Shown: positions 1 to 8,376 of the stretch, in pieces
Layout: each line of letters begins with the position of its first letter
Numbering within the stretch: position 1 is the stretch's first letter
Source of the DNA: Pseudescherichia sp031998825
Lineage (GTDB): Bacteria; Pseudomonadota; Gammaproteobacteria; Enterobacterales; Enterobacteriaceae
DNA: 64,000 nucleotides
Direction of reading: 5' to 3'
Assembly: GCF_031998825.1 (NCBI RefSeq)
Contig: NZ_DAMACX010000017.1
Location: 17,005-81,004, forward strand
Position numbers and translations under genes: made by a program
The notes under the pieces: generated by a model
Databases searched by the model: none
What the model saw: only the letters and a program-made list of their open reading frames with translations
Told to the model about the DNA's origin: nothing

Positions 1-482
1 CAGGAGAGCTTGCCATCCGCAACGTAGAACTGGAAAAACGCGTGGCACGGGGCCAGCGCCATTTTGTCCAGCTCGCCGACGTTCCAGGCAGAGACGATGA
101 TCCGCCGGGAGTCCGGATCAGTCTTCAGCTGGTTCAGCACGGTCGCGATCTGGTCGATGTGGCGACCGTCGGGCGTCGGCCATGCGCGCCACTGTTTGCC
201 GTAGACCGGGCCGAGGTTACCCTGCTCGTCGGCCCACTCGTCCCAGATAGTGACGTTGTTTTCATGCAGGTAGGCGACGTTGGTATCGCCCTGCAGGAAC
301 CACAGCAGCTCATGAATGATTGAGCGCAGGTGGCAGCGCTTGGTGGTCACCAGCGGGAAGCCCTCCTGCAGGTTAAAGCGCATCTGATGGCCAAAAATGG
401 AAAGCGTGCCGGTGCCGGTACGGTCGTTTTTCTTCGTGCCTTCATCCAGCACTTTTTGCATCAGTTCTAAATACTGTTTCAT
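1..482 (-). CDS. thyA: Thymidylate synthase (N-terminal part, runs off the window)
   Basis: ThyA methylates dUMP to dTMP using 5,10-methylenetetrahydrofolate in the cytoplasm. The reverse strand reads MKQYLELMQKVLDEGTKKND and continues with near-identity to E. coli ThyA for about 160 residues. The conserved ALAPCHAFFQ stretch with the nucleophilic cysteine (Cys146 in E. coli) is near the window edge, and the C-terminal ~100 residues lie outside. The start ATG is at 480-482. It lies 6 bp downstream of the lgt stop, as in the E. coli lgt-thyA operon. Confidence 0.97.
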   Translation of the reverse strand, partial: MKQYLELMQKVLDEGTKKNDRTGTGTLSIFGHQMRFNLQEGFPLVTTKRCHLRSIIHELLWFLQGDTNVAYLHENNVTIWDEWADEQGNLGPVYGKQWRAWPTPDGRHIDQIATVLNQLKTDPDSRRIIVSAWNVGELDKMALAPCHAFFQFYVADGKLS

Positions 483-488
483 GATTCC

Positions 489-1364
489 TCAGGAGACGTG
501 TTGCTGCGGGCGACGGCGGTACGCCCAGACCATCATCAGCGCGCCCGCAATAATCATTGGGATAGAGAGGATCTGGCCCATGCTGATGTACTGCACCCAC
601 TCGCCGGTAAACTGCGCGTCCGGCTGGCGGAAGAACTCCACGATAATGCGGAATGCGCCATAGCCGATCAGGAACAGACCTGATACCGACCCCATCGGGC
701 GCGGCTTGCGAATAAACAGGTTAAGGATGATAAACAGCACAACCCCCTCCAGTGCCAGCTCATAGAGCTGTGAAGGGTGGCGCGGCAGTACGCCGTAGGT
801 GTCAAAAATAGTCTGCCACTCCGGGTGCGAAGGCAGCAGCGCCATATCTTCCGCGCGGGAGTTAGGGAAGAGCATCGCCAGCGGGAAGCTCGGATCGACG
901 CGGCCCCACAGCTCGCCGTTGATAAAGTTACCCAGCCGCCCGGCACCCAGCCCAAACGGGATCAGCGGTGCAATAAAGTCGGAGACCTGGAAGAAGGTGC
1001 GCTTAGTGCGTTTGGCAAAGATGATCATCACCACGATCACGCCAACCAGGCCGCCGTGGAAGGACATGCCGCCATCCCAGACGCGGAACAGATAGAGCGG
1101 ATCCTGGATAAAGGTCGGGAAGTTGTAGAACAGCACGTAGCCGATGCGTCCGCCAAGGAAGACGCCCAGGAAGCCTGCATAGAGCAGGTTTTCCACTTCG
1201 TTTTTCGTCCAGCCGCTGCCGGGACGATTTGCGCGGCGACCAGCCAGCCACATGGCAAAAATAAAGCCAACCAGGTACATCATGCCGTACCAGTGCAGCG
1301 AAACCGGTCCGATAGAGAAAATTACCGGATCGAAATCGGGAAAACGCAGATATCCATTATTCAT
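489..1364 (-). CDS. lgt: Prolipoprotein diacylglyceryl transferase
   Basis: Lgt is the inner-membrane enzyme that transfers diacylglycerol from phosphatidylglycerol to the lipobox cysteine of prolipoproteins, the first step of lipoprotein maturation. The protein has 291 residues, the usual length, with several hydrophobic segments and the family signature GRLGNFINGELWGR. It begins MNNGYLRFPDFDPVIFSIGP, matching E. coli closely. It sits directly upstream of thyA with a 6-bp gap, so the two are probably co-transcribed. About 165 bp separate it from ptsP upstream. Confidence 0.97.
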   Translation of the reverse strand: MNNGYLRFPDFDPVIFSIGPVSLHWYGMMYLVGFIFAMWLAGRRANRPGSGWTKNEVENLLYAGFLGVFLGGRIGYVLFYNFPTFIQDPLYLFRVWDGGMSFHGGLVGVIVVMIIFAKRTKRTFFQVSDFIAPLIPFGLGAGRLGNFINGELWGRVDPSFPLAMLFPNSRAEDMALLPSHPEWQTIFDTYGVLPRHPSQLYELALEGVVLFIILNLFIRKPRPMGSVSGLFLIGYGAFRIIVEFFRQPDAQFTGEWVQYISMGQILSIPMIIAGALMMVWAYRRRPQQHVS

Positions 1365-1529
1365 CTGTCACCACAAAGTGTTGTTATTCCGCCAAAAATC
1401 GACAGCGGTTAAGATGTGCGTCCGCTTAACGGGGCGCTCCAAAGCTGGGAATCATAGCATAAGCCAGGCGGGCGATTAGGGCGAAGTTGTAAAAGATCTG
1501 TATCTTCCCTTTACCCGCAGCCGCTAACG

Positions 1530-3776
1530 CTAGCGTCCGCCGCGGATCAGGCCACCCATGCCACGGCGCTCCATGAAGGCCGCTACCTGATGACGCACCT
1601 CGCTGGTGAACTGGGCTTCCAAAGCGCGGTTTGCCAGGGTCTCGGCATCCTCGCGATCGATATGGCGCAGCAGGTATTTAACACGAGCCACCGAGCGGCC
1701 GTTCATCGACAGATGACGATAGCCAAGGCCAATCAGTACCGCAACGCACATCGGATCGCCCGCCATTTCACCGCACAGGCAGAGATCGATTCCGTGGTGC
1801 TCCGTCTCCTGGGCAATCGTCGCCAGCGCCCGCAGAACGGCAGGATGCAGGCTGTCGTAGAGGCTCGCCACGCGGGTGTTGTTGCGATCGACCGCCAGCA
1901 GGTACTGGGTGAGATCGTTGGTGCCAACGGAGATAAAATCGACCCTGCTTGCCAGATGCGCCAGCATAAAGACCATCGAAGGCACCTCCAGCATCACGCC
2001 AATGCGCGGTCTGGGGATGGCGTAGCCGATCATCTCTTCAACTTCCCGCCCGGCGCGCTCAATCAGGCGGCGAGCTTCGTCTACCTCTTCGATGCTGGTG
2101 ACCATCGGCAGCAGAATGCTGAGGTTACCGGTAGCGGCGTTGGCGCGCAGCATGGCCCGGACCTGAATCAGGAAGATCTCTGGCTGATCGAGCGTAATAC
2201 GGATCCCCCGCCAGCCCAGGCACGGGTTCTCCTCGCTGATGGGCATATAGGGCAGCTGCTTATCCGCGCCGACGTCCAGCGTGCGCAGGGTAACCGGCTT
2301 CTCGTTAAAGAGTTGCAGCATCCCCTGGTACTGGGCCACCTGCTCCTCTTCCGAGGGAAAACCGCTTTGCAGCATAAACGGGATTTCAGTGCGGTAGAGG
2401 CCAATACCGTCGATGCGGCTGCCGAGCTGCTCCTCATGCTCAGGACTAAGGCCCGCGTTGAGCATCACCTTAACCCGATCGCCGCTTTTCAGCTGGGCGG
2501 GAAGGTTAACCTCATCCTCAGCAAGCTTGCTTAGCTCGTTCTCTTCGGTGATGAGACGCTGATACTCCTGGAGCAGGATCGGCTCGGGATCGACCAGGAT
2601 CTCGCCCCGGTAGCCATCCACCACCAGCGTGCGGCGGTGCAGTACCGAAGGTTGGATATCGGCCCCCATCACCGTTGGAATGCCCAGCGCCCGCACCATA
2701 ATAGCCGCGTGAGAGTTGGCCGCACCGTCGCGAACCACCACCCCTACCAGCCGATCGTGGGGAAGCTCCGCCAGCGTAGTCGCGGAAAGCTCGTCGGCAA
2801 CCAGCACAAAGCGCTCGGGCCAGGTATTGGGTCCCTGTAGGCTATCGTCGAGATGGAACAGCAGGCGCTGCCCCAGCGTGCGCAGGTCGCCGGCACGCTC
2901 CTTCAGGTAGCCGTCGGAAAGGGCGGCAAACTGTTCAGCAAAGCGCCCAATGACCTTTTTAACCGCCCACTCGGCCACGAAACCGCGATCGACTTCGTCA
3001 AACAGCTCGCGTCTGAGACGGGCGTCCGATAGCAGGTGGGAATAGAGATCGAAGATGGCCGCCGTCTCTTTCTGTGCGCCGGCAGCGAAACGCTTGCTGT
3101 AGCGGCGAAACTCGCCTGCGGCCTCTTCCAGCGCGCCGGTGAGCCGTTCACGCTCAAGGCCGGTGTCCAGCGTCGAGGCCTCGTAGACCTGCTCCATCAG
3201 CGGCAGCGTGGCATCCATCCAACCCTCGGCGATAGCCACGCCGGGAGCGGCAGGCAGCGCACGAATGCGCGTCTGGCGATATTGACCAAACAGGGCGGCA
3301 AGCTGCGACTGGGAGAGGATGGCAGCCATCTGGGTTGCCAGCGTGACTAAAAACGACTCTTCGCTCTCGTCAAACTGGCGCAGCTCGCGCTGCTGCACCA
3401 CCAGCACGCCCAGCAGCTGGCGTCGCTGAATAATCGGCACGCCAAGAAACGCACGAAACCGCTCCTCTTTTACTGAGGGAATGTACTTGAAGCTGGGGTG
3501 TTTATGCGCGTCGGCGAGGTTAATCGGCTCCGCCAGCCTGCCTACCAGGCCAACGATACCCTGATCGAATGCGAGCGTAATGGTGCGGCCGCGCGGCTTT
3601 TTCAAACCGCGCGTCGCCATCAGGTAATAGCAGCGTCTGTCGTGATCGGCGAGGTAGACCGAACAGACTTCGGTGTTCATCGCCAGACAGATGTCGGTCA
3701 CCAGGATATCCAGCGCCTCGTTAAGGCGCGGCGCGCTGGCAACTTTCTCAACTATTTCTCGTAACCGGGTGAGCAT
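1530..3776 (-). CDS. ptsP: PEP-protein phosphotransferase, enzyme I-Ntr
   Basis: Enzyme I of the nitrogen PTS; it autophosphorylates from phosphoenolpyruvate and phosphorylates NPr (PtsO), which then phosphorylates PtsN. At 748 residues it matches the family length. An N-terminal GAF domain (about residues 1-165) is followed by the phospho-histidine swivel domain, with the active histidine in GAANSHAAIMVRALG, and the PEP-utiliser TIM barrel ending in LCLCGEMAGDP. It is 12 bp downstream of rppH, the rppH-ptsP arrangement of E. coli. All catalytic motifs appear intact. Confidence 0.97.
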   Translation of the reverse strand: MLTRLREIVEKVASAPRLNEALDILVTDICLAMNTEVCSVYLADHDRRCYYLMATRGLKKPRGRTITLAFDQGIVGLVGRLAEPINLADAHKHPSFKYIPSVKEERFRAFLGVPIIQRRQLLGVLVVQQRELRQFDESEESFLVTLATQMAAILSQSQLAALFGQYRQTRIRALPAAPGVAIAEGWMDATLPLMEQVYEASTLDTGLERERLTGALEEAAGEFRRYSKRFAAGAQKETAAIFDLYSHLLSDARLRRELFDEVDRGFVAEWAVKKVIGRFAEQFAALSDGYLKERAGDLRTLGQRLLFHLDDSLQGPNTWPERFVLVADELSATTLAELPHDRLVGVVVRDGAANSHAAIMVRALGIPTVMGADIQPSVLHRRTLVVDGYRGEILVDPEPILLQEYQRLITEENELSKLAEDEVNLPAQLKSGDRVKVMLNAGLSPEHEEQLGSRIDGIGLYRTEIPFMLQSGFPSEEEQVAQYQGMLQLFNEKPVTLRTLDVGADKQLPYMPISEENPCLGWRGIRITLDQPEIFLIQVRAMLRANAATGNLSILLPMVTSIEEVDEARRLIERAGREVEEMIGYAIPRPRIGVMLEVPSMVFMLAHLASRVDFISVGTNDLTQYLLAVDRNNTRVASLYDSLHPAVLRALATIAQETEHHGIDLCLCGEMAGDPMCVAVLIGLGYRHLSMNGRSVARVKYLLRHIDREDAETLANRALEAQFTSEVRHQVAAFMERRGMGGLIRGGR

Positions 3777-3788
3777 GATATGTAAGGC

Positions 3789-4319
3789 TTATCCTCTCTT
3801 ACGTCGCCAGGCAGGAGAGTGTTGTGGCTTTGGGGTGCTCTCCGTCAGCGCCATCACCACACTTGCAAACTCCTTCATCACCCGACGATAAACATCGCGT
3901 TTAAACGAGACGACCTGACGAACAGGATACCAGTAGCTTACCCAGCGCCAGCCATCAAACTCAGGGGTACTGCTGGTTTGCATATTGATATCCGCATCGT
4001 TGCTGATCAATTGCAAAAGAAACCACTTCTGTTTTTGGCCGATACAAACCGGCTTTGTGTCCCAACGCACCAAACGTTTTGGTAACTTGTAACGCAACCA
4101 GCTGCGGGTCGAAGCAAGAATACGCACATCCTTACGGCTCAGCCCCACCTCTTCGAACAGCTCCCGGTACATAGCTTGCTCCGGGGACTCACCAGGGTTG
4201 ATACCCCCCTGGGGAAACTGCCATGAGTGCTGACCGAAGCGCCTGGCCCACATCACCTGGCCTTGTCGATTACAGATTACGATACCCACATTTGGGCGGT
4301 AGCCATCGTCATCAATCAC
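3789..4319 (-). CDS. rppH: RNA pyrophosphohydrolase (Nudix)
   Basis: RppH removes pyrophosphate from 5'-triphosphate mRNA ends, triggering RNase E-dependent decay. The 176-residue product starts MIDDDGYRPNVGIVICNRQG. It carries the Nudix box in the segment GGINPGESPEQAMYRELFEE (about residues 38-57, continuing VGL), with the conserved RE..EE metal ligands. It is the first gene of the rppH-ptsP unit. The 680-bp region upstream, shared with divergent mutH, holds DnaA boxes and a CRP site and is described separately. Confidence 0.97.
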   Translation of the reverse strand: MIDDDGYRPNVGIVICNRQGQVMWARRFGQHSWQFPQGGINPGESPEQAMYRELFEEVGLSRKDVRILASTRSWLRYKLPKRLVRWDTKPVCIGQKQKWFLLQLISNDADINMQTSSTPEFDGWRWVSYWYPVRQVVSFKRDVYRRVMKEFASVVMALTESTPKPQHSPAWRRKRG

Positions 4320-4440
4320 CGGACTACCTCAAAATAAACCTGAATTAAACGATTGTTTCACACTCGTGAGGTACGGTAAACCACTCTCTCAATACGCTAT
4401 AACCGAATAACATTTGAATAACTCACAATTATCACCTGAG

Positions 4441-4850
4441 TTATAAACAGAATGAGGGCTCCAGCCGCGGTTTTATTCACGATTTCTGTGGATAGAGTTG
4501 TGCAGAAGTATGGAATTACCCCGGGAAAACCCAGACGACCCTGAATAATCTGTTTATCACTCAAAAAAATAATATGGGACTATTCATTAGGTTATACCAC
4601 GATCTTTACGCCCGTGGGATCAATATGTGATGTGCATCACATGGCCGATCCGGCAACTGATGAAAGATCGAACAGAGTCGGTTTTATCCACAGATTGTGC
4701 CACTAAGTTAAGCACAATTTGTACGAAAATTCGATTTTGCTCGCACGTCAAGGCTGTAAATGGAAACAGTAGTGCCGCTTTTTCTCACTTATCCCACTTT
4801 TCTGTGGATAACATGGTGTAAGATCCTGTTCATTGTCAGTGACCAGATTT
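4441..4850. other. DARS2-like DnaA-reactivating region between rppH and mutH
   Basis: This AT-rich gap holds two perfect DnaA boxes, TTATCCACA at 4684-4692 and its reverse TGTGGATAA at 4803-4811. There is also a close pair in opposite orientation, TTATTCACG at 4473-4481 and TGTGGATAG at 4487-4495. In E. coli the mutH-rppH (ygdP) intergenic region is DARS2, which regenerates ATP-DnaA from ADP-DnaA with help from IHF and Fis. Position and box content match. I did not locate convincing IHF or Fis sites by eye. The boundaries given are approximate. Confidence 0.75.
4626..4641. promoter_or_regulatory. CRP-cAMP binding site
   Basis: TGTGATGTGCATCACA is a perfect palindromic match to the CRP consensus TGTGA-N6-TCACA. 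It lies in the rppH/mutH gap, about 307 bp upstream of the rppH start and 360 bp upstream of mutH, between the two groups of DnaA boxes. No promoter elements were assigned next to it. Confidence 0.8.
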
Positions 4851-4999
4851 GGAAAACCCTGCGAGCTGTTGCGCAACAAACAGAGCACAAGGGAAAAAAA
4901 CCCTAAAAATCATTGTGTTGTTCATCGCTGTGGGAAAAGATCTTACGCATTACCCCCTGTGCACTATTGCTGTTCATTTTTTAACCTGAGGTTGTTCAT

Positions 5000-5695
5000 A
5001 TGCTGCCGCTCTCCCCTTTTACTTCGCCGCCCGTTTCGGAAAGTGTCCTGCTGGAGCAGGCGCAACGGCTGGCCGGGCTCACCCTTGGCGAGCTAGGTGC
5101 GCTGGCTGGCCTGCCGGTGCCGGCAGACTTCAAGCGTGACAAGGGCTGGACCGGGGTGCTGCTGGAGCGCTGGCTGGGGGCGAGCGCGGGCAGCAAGCCT
5201 GAGCAGGATTTTGCCGCACTGGGTGTGGAGCTGAAAACCATTCCGGTGGATAGCCTGGGCTGTCCGCTGGAGACAACCTTTGTCTGCGTCGCACCGCTGA
5301 CCGGCAACAGCGGCGTCACCTGGGAGAGCAGCCATGTGCGCCACAAGCTCAAGCGGGTGCTGTGGATCCCGGTAGAGGGATCGCGGGAGATCCCCATCGC
5401 CAGCCGCCGGGTTGGCTCGCCGCTGCTGTGGAGCCCCAGCGAGCGGGAAGAGCAGCAGCTGCGGATGGACTGGGAGGAGCTGATGGATCTTATCGTGCTG
5501 GGCCAGGTAGAGAGCATTACCGCTCGCCATGGCGAGGTGCTACAGCTGCGGCCCAAGGCGGCGAACAGCAAGGCGCTGACCGAGGCGGTGGGCCAGCACG
5601 GTCAGCCGATCCTCACGCTGCCGCGAGGCTTCTACCTGAAGAAGAACTTTACCCGCGCCCTGCTGGAGCGGCATTTTTTGTTGCAGGGTTATTAA
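5000..5695 (+). CDS. mutH: DNA mismatch repair endonuclease MutH
   Basis: MutH is the MutL-activated endonuclease that nicks the unmethylated strand at hemimethylated GATC sites during methyl-directed mismatch repair. The 231-residue protein keeps the PD-(D/E)XK triad at the E. coli positions: Asp70, Glu77 and Lys79 in EQDFAALGVELKTIP. The first 15 residues differ from E. coli. The start ATG at 5000 follows a GAGG (4987-4990). It is followed after 63 bp by ygdQ. Confidence 0.97.
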   Translation: MLPLSPFTSPPVSESVLLEQAQRLAGLTLGELGALAGLPVPADFKRDKGWTGVLLERWLGASAGSKPEQDFAALGVELKTIPVDSLGCPLETTFVCVAPLTGNSGVTWESSHVRHKLKRVLWIPVEGSREIPIASRRVGSPLLWSPSEREEQQLRMDWEELMDLIVLGQVESITARHGEVLQLRPKAANSKALTEAVGQHGQPILTLPRGFYLKKNFTRALLERHFLLQGY

Positions 5696-5758
5696 TTTTT
5701 TTGCCCTCTTCCGCCGCAGGCTTATAATTAGCGCTTCTTTTTTTGGCAGGACTTTACG

Positions 5759-6472
5759 ATGTTATTTGCATGGATAACCGATCCCAACGCCTGGCTCGCG
5801 CTCGGTACGCTGACGCTGCTGGAGATTGTGCTCGGAATCGACAATATTATTTTCCTCTCTCTGGTCGTTGCTAAGCTTCCGACCGCACAGCGCAACCACG
5901 CCCGGCGTATCGGCCTGGCGGGTGCAATGCTGATGCGTCTGGCGCTGCTGGCCTCTATCTCGTGGGTAACCCGGCTGACTACGCCGCTGTTTAGCGTTTT
6001 CGATCACGCGGTCTCCGCCCGGGATCTGATCCTGCTGCTCGGCGGTCTGTTCCTGATCTGGAAAGCCAGCAAGGAGATCCACGAGTCCATCGAAGGTGAA
6101 GAGGAGGGGCTGAAAACCAACGTTCACTCTTTCCTTGGTGCCATCGTACAGATCATGATGCTGGATATTATCTTCAGCCTCGACTCGGTCATTACGGCGG
6201 TGGGTCTGTCGGATCATCTTTTCATTATGATGGCGGCGGTGGTGATCTCCGTCGGCGTGATGATGTTTGCTGCCCGCCCTATCGGCGAGTTTGTCGATCG
6301 TCACCCGTCGGTAAAAATGCTGGCCCTGTCGTTCCTGATCCTGGTCGGCTTTACGCTGATGCTGGAGAGTTTTGGCATCCACGTGCCGAAAGGCTACATC
6401 TACTTCGCCATGTTCTTCTCGATCGCCGTCGAGACCCTGAACCTGTTGCGCAACAAAAAGAATCCGCTGTAA
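5759..6472 (+). CDS. ygdQ: TerC-family inner membrane protein YgdQ
   Basis: A 237-residue polytopic membrane protein of the TerC/YgdQ family, starting MLFAWITDPNAWLALGTLTL. It has the family acidic motifs inside helices, LEIVLGIDNIIFLSLVV near the N terminus and MLDIIFSLDSVITAVG near residue 140. Members of the wider family are linked to metal-ion handling, but the role of YgdQ is not known to me. It follows mutH in the E. coli order and ends at a GC-rich hairpin. Confidence 0.93.
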   Translation: MLFAWITDPNAWLALGTLTLLEIVLGIDNIIFLSLVVAKLPTAQRNHARRIGLAGAMLMRLALLASISWVTRLTTPLFSVFDHAVSARDLILLLGGLFLIWKASKEIHESIEGEEEGLKTNVHSFLGAIVQIMMLDIIFSLDSVITAVGLSDHLFIMMAAVVISVGVMMFAARPIGEFVDRHPSVKMLALSFLILVGFTLMLESFGIHVPKGYIYFAMFFSIAVETLNLLRNKKNPL

Positions 6473-6478
6473 TCTCTC

Positions 6479-6499
6479 GCTCCCCCGCTACGGGGGAGC
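6479..6499 (+). terminator. GC-rich hairpin after ygdQ
   Basis: GCTCCCCC (6479-6486) pairs with GGGGGAGC (6492-6499) over a 5-base loop. There is no clear U tract on either strand, so termination is plausible but not certain. It lies between convergent ygdQ and the small ORF at 6510-6767. Confidence 0.55.
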
Positions 6500-6509
6500 C
6501 ATCGCTGCA

Positions 6510-6767
6510 TTAATGGGCGAGAAATTTGATGATGACGCCTGAAGCAACGCCGGTAATCGCAATCATTGAGCCAACGATCGTCGTAACCTGCGCTCTAAGC
6601 GTGTTATGAAGCTCGGCCTTTACATCTGCAATCCTGACGTTAGTCTGTGCTATTTCTACCCTGATGGTTGAAACGTCCTCCTTTGTTGCATAGTTAGATT
6701 TAATCACGGCGACATCCGTGACCAACGACTCCACCTTCTCCTCAAGCGTTTTCACGCGTATCTCCAT
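6510..6767 (-). CDS. Small coiled-coil protein with C-terminal membrane anchor
   Basis: An 85-residue ORF starting MEIRVKTLEEKVESLVTDVA. Residues ~1-60 show heptad-like spacing of hydrophobic residues typical of a coiled coil. The last ~25 residues (TTIVGSMIAITGVASGVIIK) form one transmembrane helix ending KFLAH, so it should be a tail-anchored inner-membrane protein. The shape recalls XhlA-like phage or hemolysin-associated proteins, but I cannot assign a family. A GGAGAGG-type RBS lies just before the start. It is convergent with ygdQ and absent from this place in E. coli K-12 as I remember it. Confidence 0.7.
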   Translation of the reverse strand: MEIRVKTLEEKVESLVTDVAVIKSNYATKEDVSTIRVEIAQTNVRIADVKAELHNTLRAQVTTIVGSMIAITGVASGVIIKFLAH

Positions 6768-6952
6768 CTCTCCTCTCCGTTACCTGTAACGTTAATTACG
6801 TCACGGAAATATTACCATGCTATGCGTAGGGTAAACTGTGGTGAACGCAGCTATTTCGCGCTGTCTTTTAAGATTTTCCCGCTTTTTCCTTTCGTATCCA
6901 TGCGTTATTACTACACTCAATACAGATTTTGGCCTTGAGAAGGAGAACAACC

Positions 6953-7171
6953 GTGAAAAAATGGGCAGTAGTGATTTCCGCAGTGGGTTTAGCCTGTGCA
7001 GTTTCAGGATGCAGCAGCGACTATGTGATGGCGACCAAAGATGGCCGTATGATCCTCACCGAAGGCAAGCCTGCCGTTGATGACGATACCGGGCTGGTCA
7101 GCTATCGCGATCAGCAGGGCAACGAGATGCAGATTAACCGTGATGATGTGTCGCAAATTATCGAACGTTAA
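6953..7171 (+). CDS. ygdR: Small lipoprotein YgdR
   Basis: A 72-residue lipoprotein of the YgdI/YgdR family (DUF903). The chosen start is GTG at 6953, preceded by AGGAG (6941-6945). This gives VKKWAVVISAVGLACAVSGC, with a signal peptide and lipobox VSGC (Cys20), and aligns end to end with E. coli YgdR; starting at 6929 would add eight unmatched residues. The mature part is a small SH3-like beta domain. The function is unknown. It is followed by a hairpin terminator. Confidence 0.95.
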   Translation: MKKWAVVISAVGLACAVSGCSSDYVMATKDGRMILTEGKPAVDDDTGLVSYRDQQGNEMQINRDDVSQIIER

Positions 7172-7176
7172 GTGCT

Positions 7177-7207
7177 AAGGTCAGCAATCCGCTGGCCTTT
7201 TGATTTT
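7177..7207 (+). terminator. Rho-independent terminator of ygdR
   Basis: AAGGTCAGC (7177-7185) pairs with GCTGGCCTT (7191-7199) with one mismatch-type bulge, followed by a T-rich tract. It starts 6 bases after the ygdR stop. Confidence 0.8.
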
Positions 7208-7294
7208 TCTCTTCCCCTTTTGCCTCCCCTCTGCCATGTTTATATTCCTTTGTCAGGAAGCCCCTGACGTTGTTAAAAAACAAGGAAGCCGGCT

Positions 7295-8335
7295 ATGCAT
7301 TATCACCGTATCCCTCACAGCTCGCTTGAGATAAGCACGCTGGGGCTGGGCACAATGACCTTTGGTGAGCAGAACAGCGAAGCCGAGGCCCATGCACAGC
7401 TTGATTACGCCGTAGCCCAGGGTATCAACCTGATCGATGTGGCAGAGATGTACCCGGTGCCGCCGCGCCCGGAGACCCAGGGTTTAACCGAAACCTACGT
7501 CGGCAACTGGCTGGCGAAGCATGGCAGCCGTGAGAAGCTGGTTATCGCCTCCAAGGTGAGCGGCCCCAGCCGCAATAACGACAGCGGCATTCGCCAGAAT
7601 CAGGTGCTGGATCGCAAAAACATCCGTGAAGCGCTGGACGCCAGCCTGAAACGTCTGCAGACCGACTATCTCGATCTCTACCAGGTTCACTGGCCGCAGC
7701 GCCCAACCAACTGCTTCGGCAAGCTGGGCTATGAGTGGGCCGAGTCCGCGCCCGGCGTGACTATTCTCGACACGCTGGAAGCGCTAACCGAGTGTCAGCG
7801 GGCGGGCAAGATCCGCTACATCGGCGTCTCCAACGAAACAGCGTTTGGCGTGATGCGCTACCTGCACCTGGCGGATAAGCACGATCTGCCGCGTATCGTC
7901 ACTATCCAGAACCCCTATAGCCTGCTGAACCGCAGCTTTGAGGTCGGTCTGTCAGAGGTGAGTCAGTTTGAGGGCGTAGAGCTGCTGGCGTACTCCTGTC
8001 TGGCCTTCGGCACCCTGACGGGTAAATACCTGAACGGTGCGAAGCCCGCCGGGGCGCGCAACACGCTCTTTAGCCGCTTTACGCGCTACAGCGGCGAGCA
8101 GACGCAAAAAGCGATCGCTGCCTATGTGGATATCGCTAAACGGCATAACCTGGATGCAGCGCAGATGGCGCTGGCCTTTGTCCGTCGCCAGCCGTTCGTA
8201 GCCAGCACCCTGCTGGGAGCCACGACCATGGATCAGTTGAAGACCAACGTGGAGAGCCTGTATCTGGAGCTGAGCGAAGAGGTATTAGCGGAGATTGAGG
8301 CGGTGCACAAGGTGTACACCTACCCGGCACCGTAA
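7295..8335 (+). CDS. tas: Aldo-keto reductase Tas
   Basis: NADPH-dependent aldo-keto reductase. E. coli Tas was found as a suppressor of tyrosine auxotrophy in starving cells; its natural substrate is uncertain. The 346-residue protein starts MHYHRIPHSSLEISTLGLGT and has the AKR barrel motifs: the catalytic Asp/Tyr pair in LIDVAEMYPVPP, the Lys region SKVSGPSRNND and the VHW histidine in LYQVHWPQRP. An AAGGA RBS precedes the ATG. It ends in a terminator shared with convergent lplT. Confidence 0.95.
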   Translation: MHYHRIPHSSLEISTLGLGTMTFGEQNSEAEAHAQLDYAVAQGINLIDVAEMYPVPPRPETQGLTETYVGNWLAKHGSREKLVIASKVSGPSRNNDSGIRQNQVLDRKNIREALDASLKRLQTDYLDLYQVHWPQRPTNCFGKLGYEWAESAPGVTILDTLEALTECQRAGKIRYIGVSNETAFGVMRYLHLADKHDLPRIVTIQNPYSLLNRSFEVGLSEVSQFEGVELLAYSCLAFGTLTGKYLNGAKPAGARNTLFSRFTRYSGEQTQKAIAAYVDIAKRHNLDAAQMALAFVRRQPFVASTLLGATTMDQLKTNVESLYLELSEEVLAEIEAVHKVYTYPAP

Positions 8336-8342
8336 GTGAATT

Positions 8343-8376
8343 GCCCGGCGGAATACGCCTGCCGGGCATGTTTTTT
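8343..8376 (+). terminator. Terminator between tas and lplT
   Basis: GCCCGGC (8343-8349) pairs with GCCGGGC (8361-8367), followed by ATG and six Ts (8371-8376). The T tract runs into the lplT stop codon on the other strand. Confidence 0.85.

Noticed and set aside
777..1412. Long open frame opposite lgt (211 codons)
   Set aside because: It is a shadow of the GC-rich lgt gene: no RBS, no family resemblance, and lgt is certain.
4627..4821. 64-codon ORF in the DARS2-like region
   Set aside because: It starts inside the CRP palindrome, has no RBS, and covers DnaA boxes; it is more likely regulatory DNA than coding.
4320..4999. Origin of replication
   Set aside because: DnaA boxes are present, but there is no AT-rich 13-mer array or oriC gene context; the mutH/rppH location fits DARS2.
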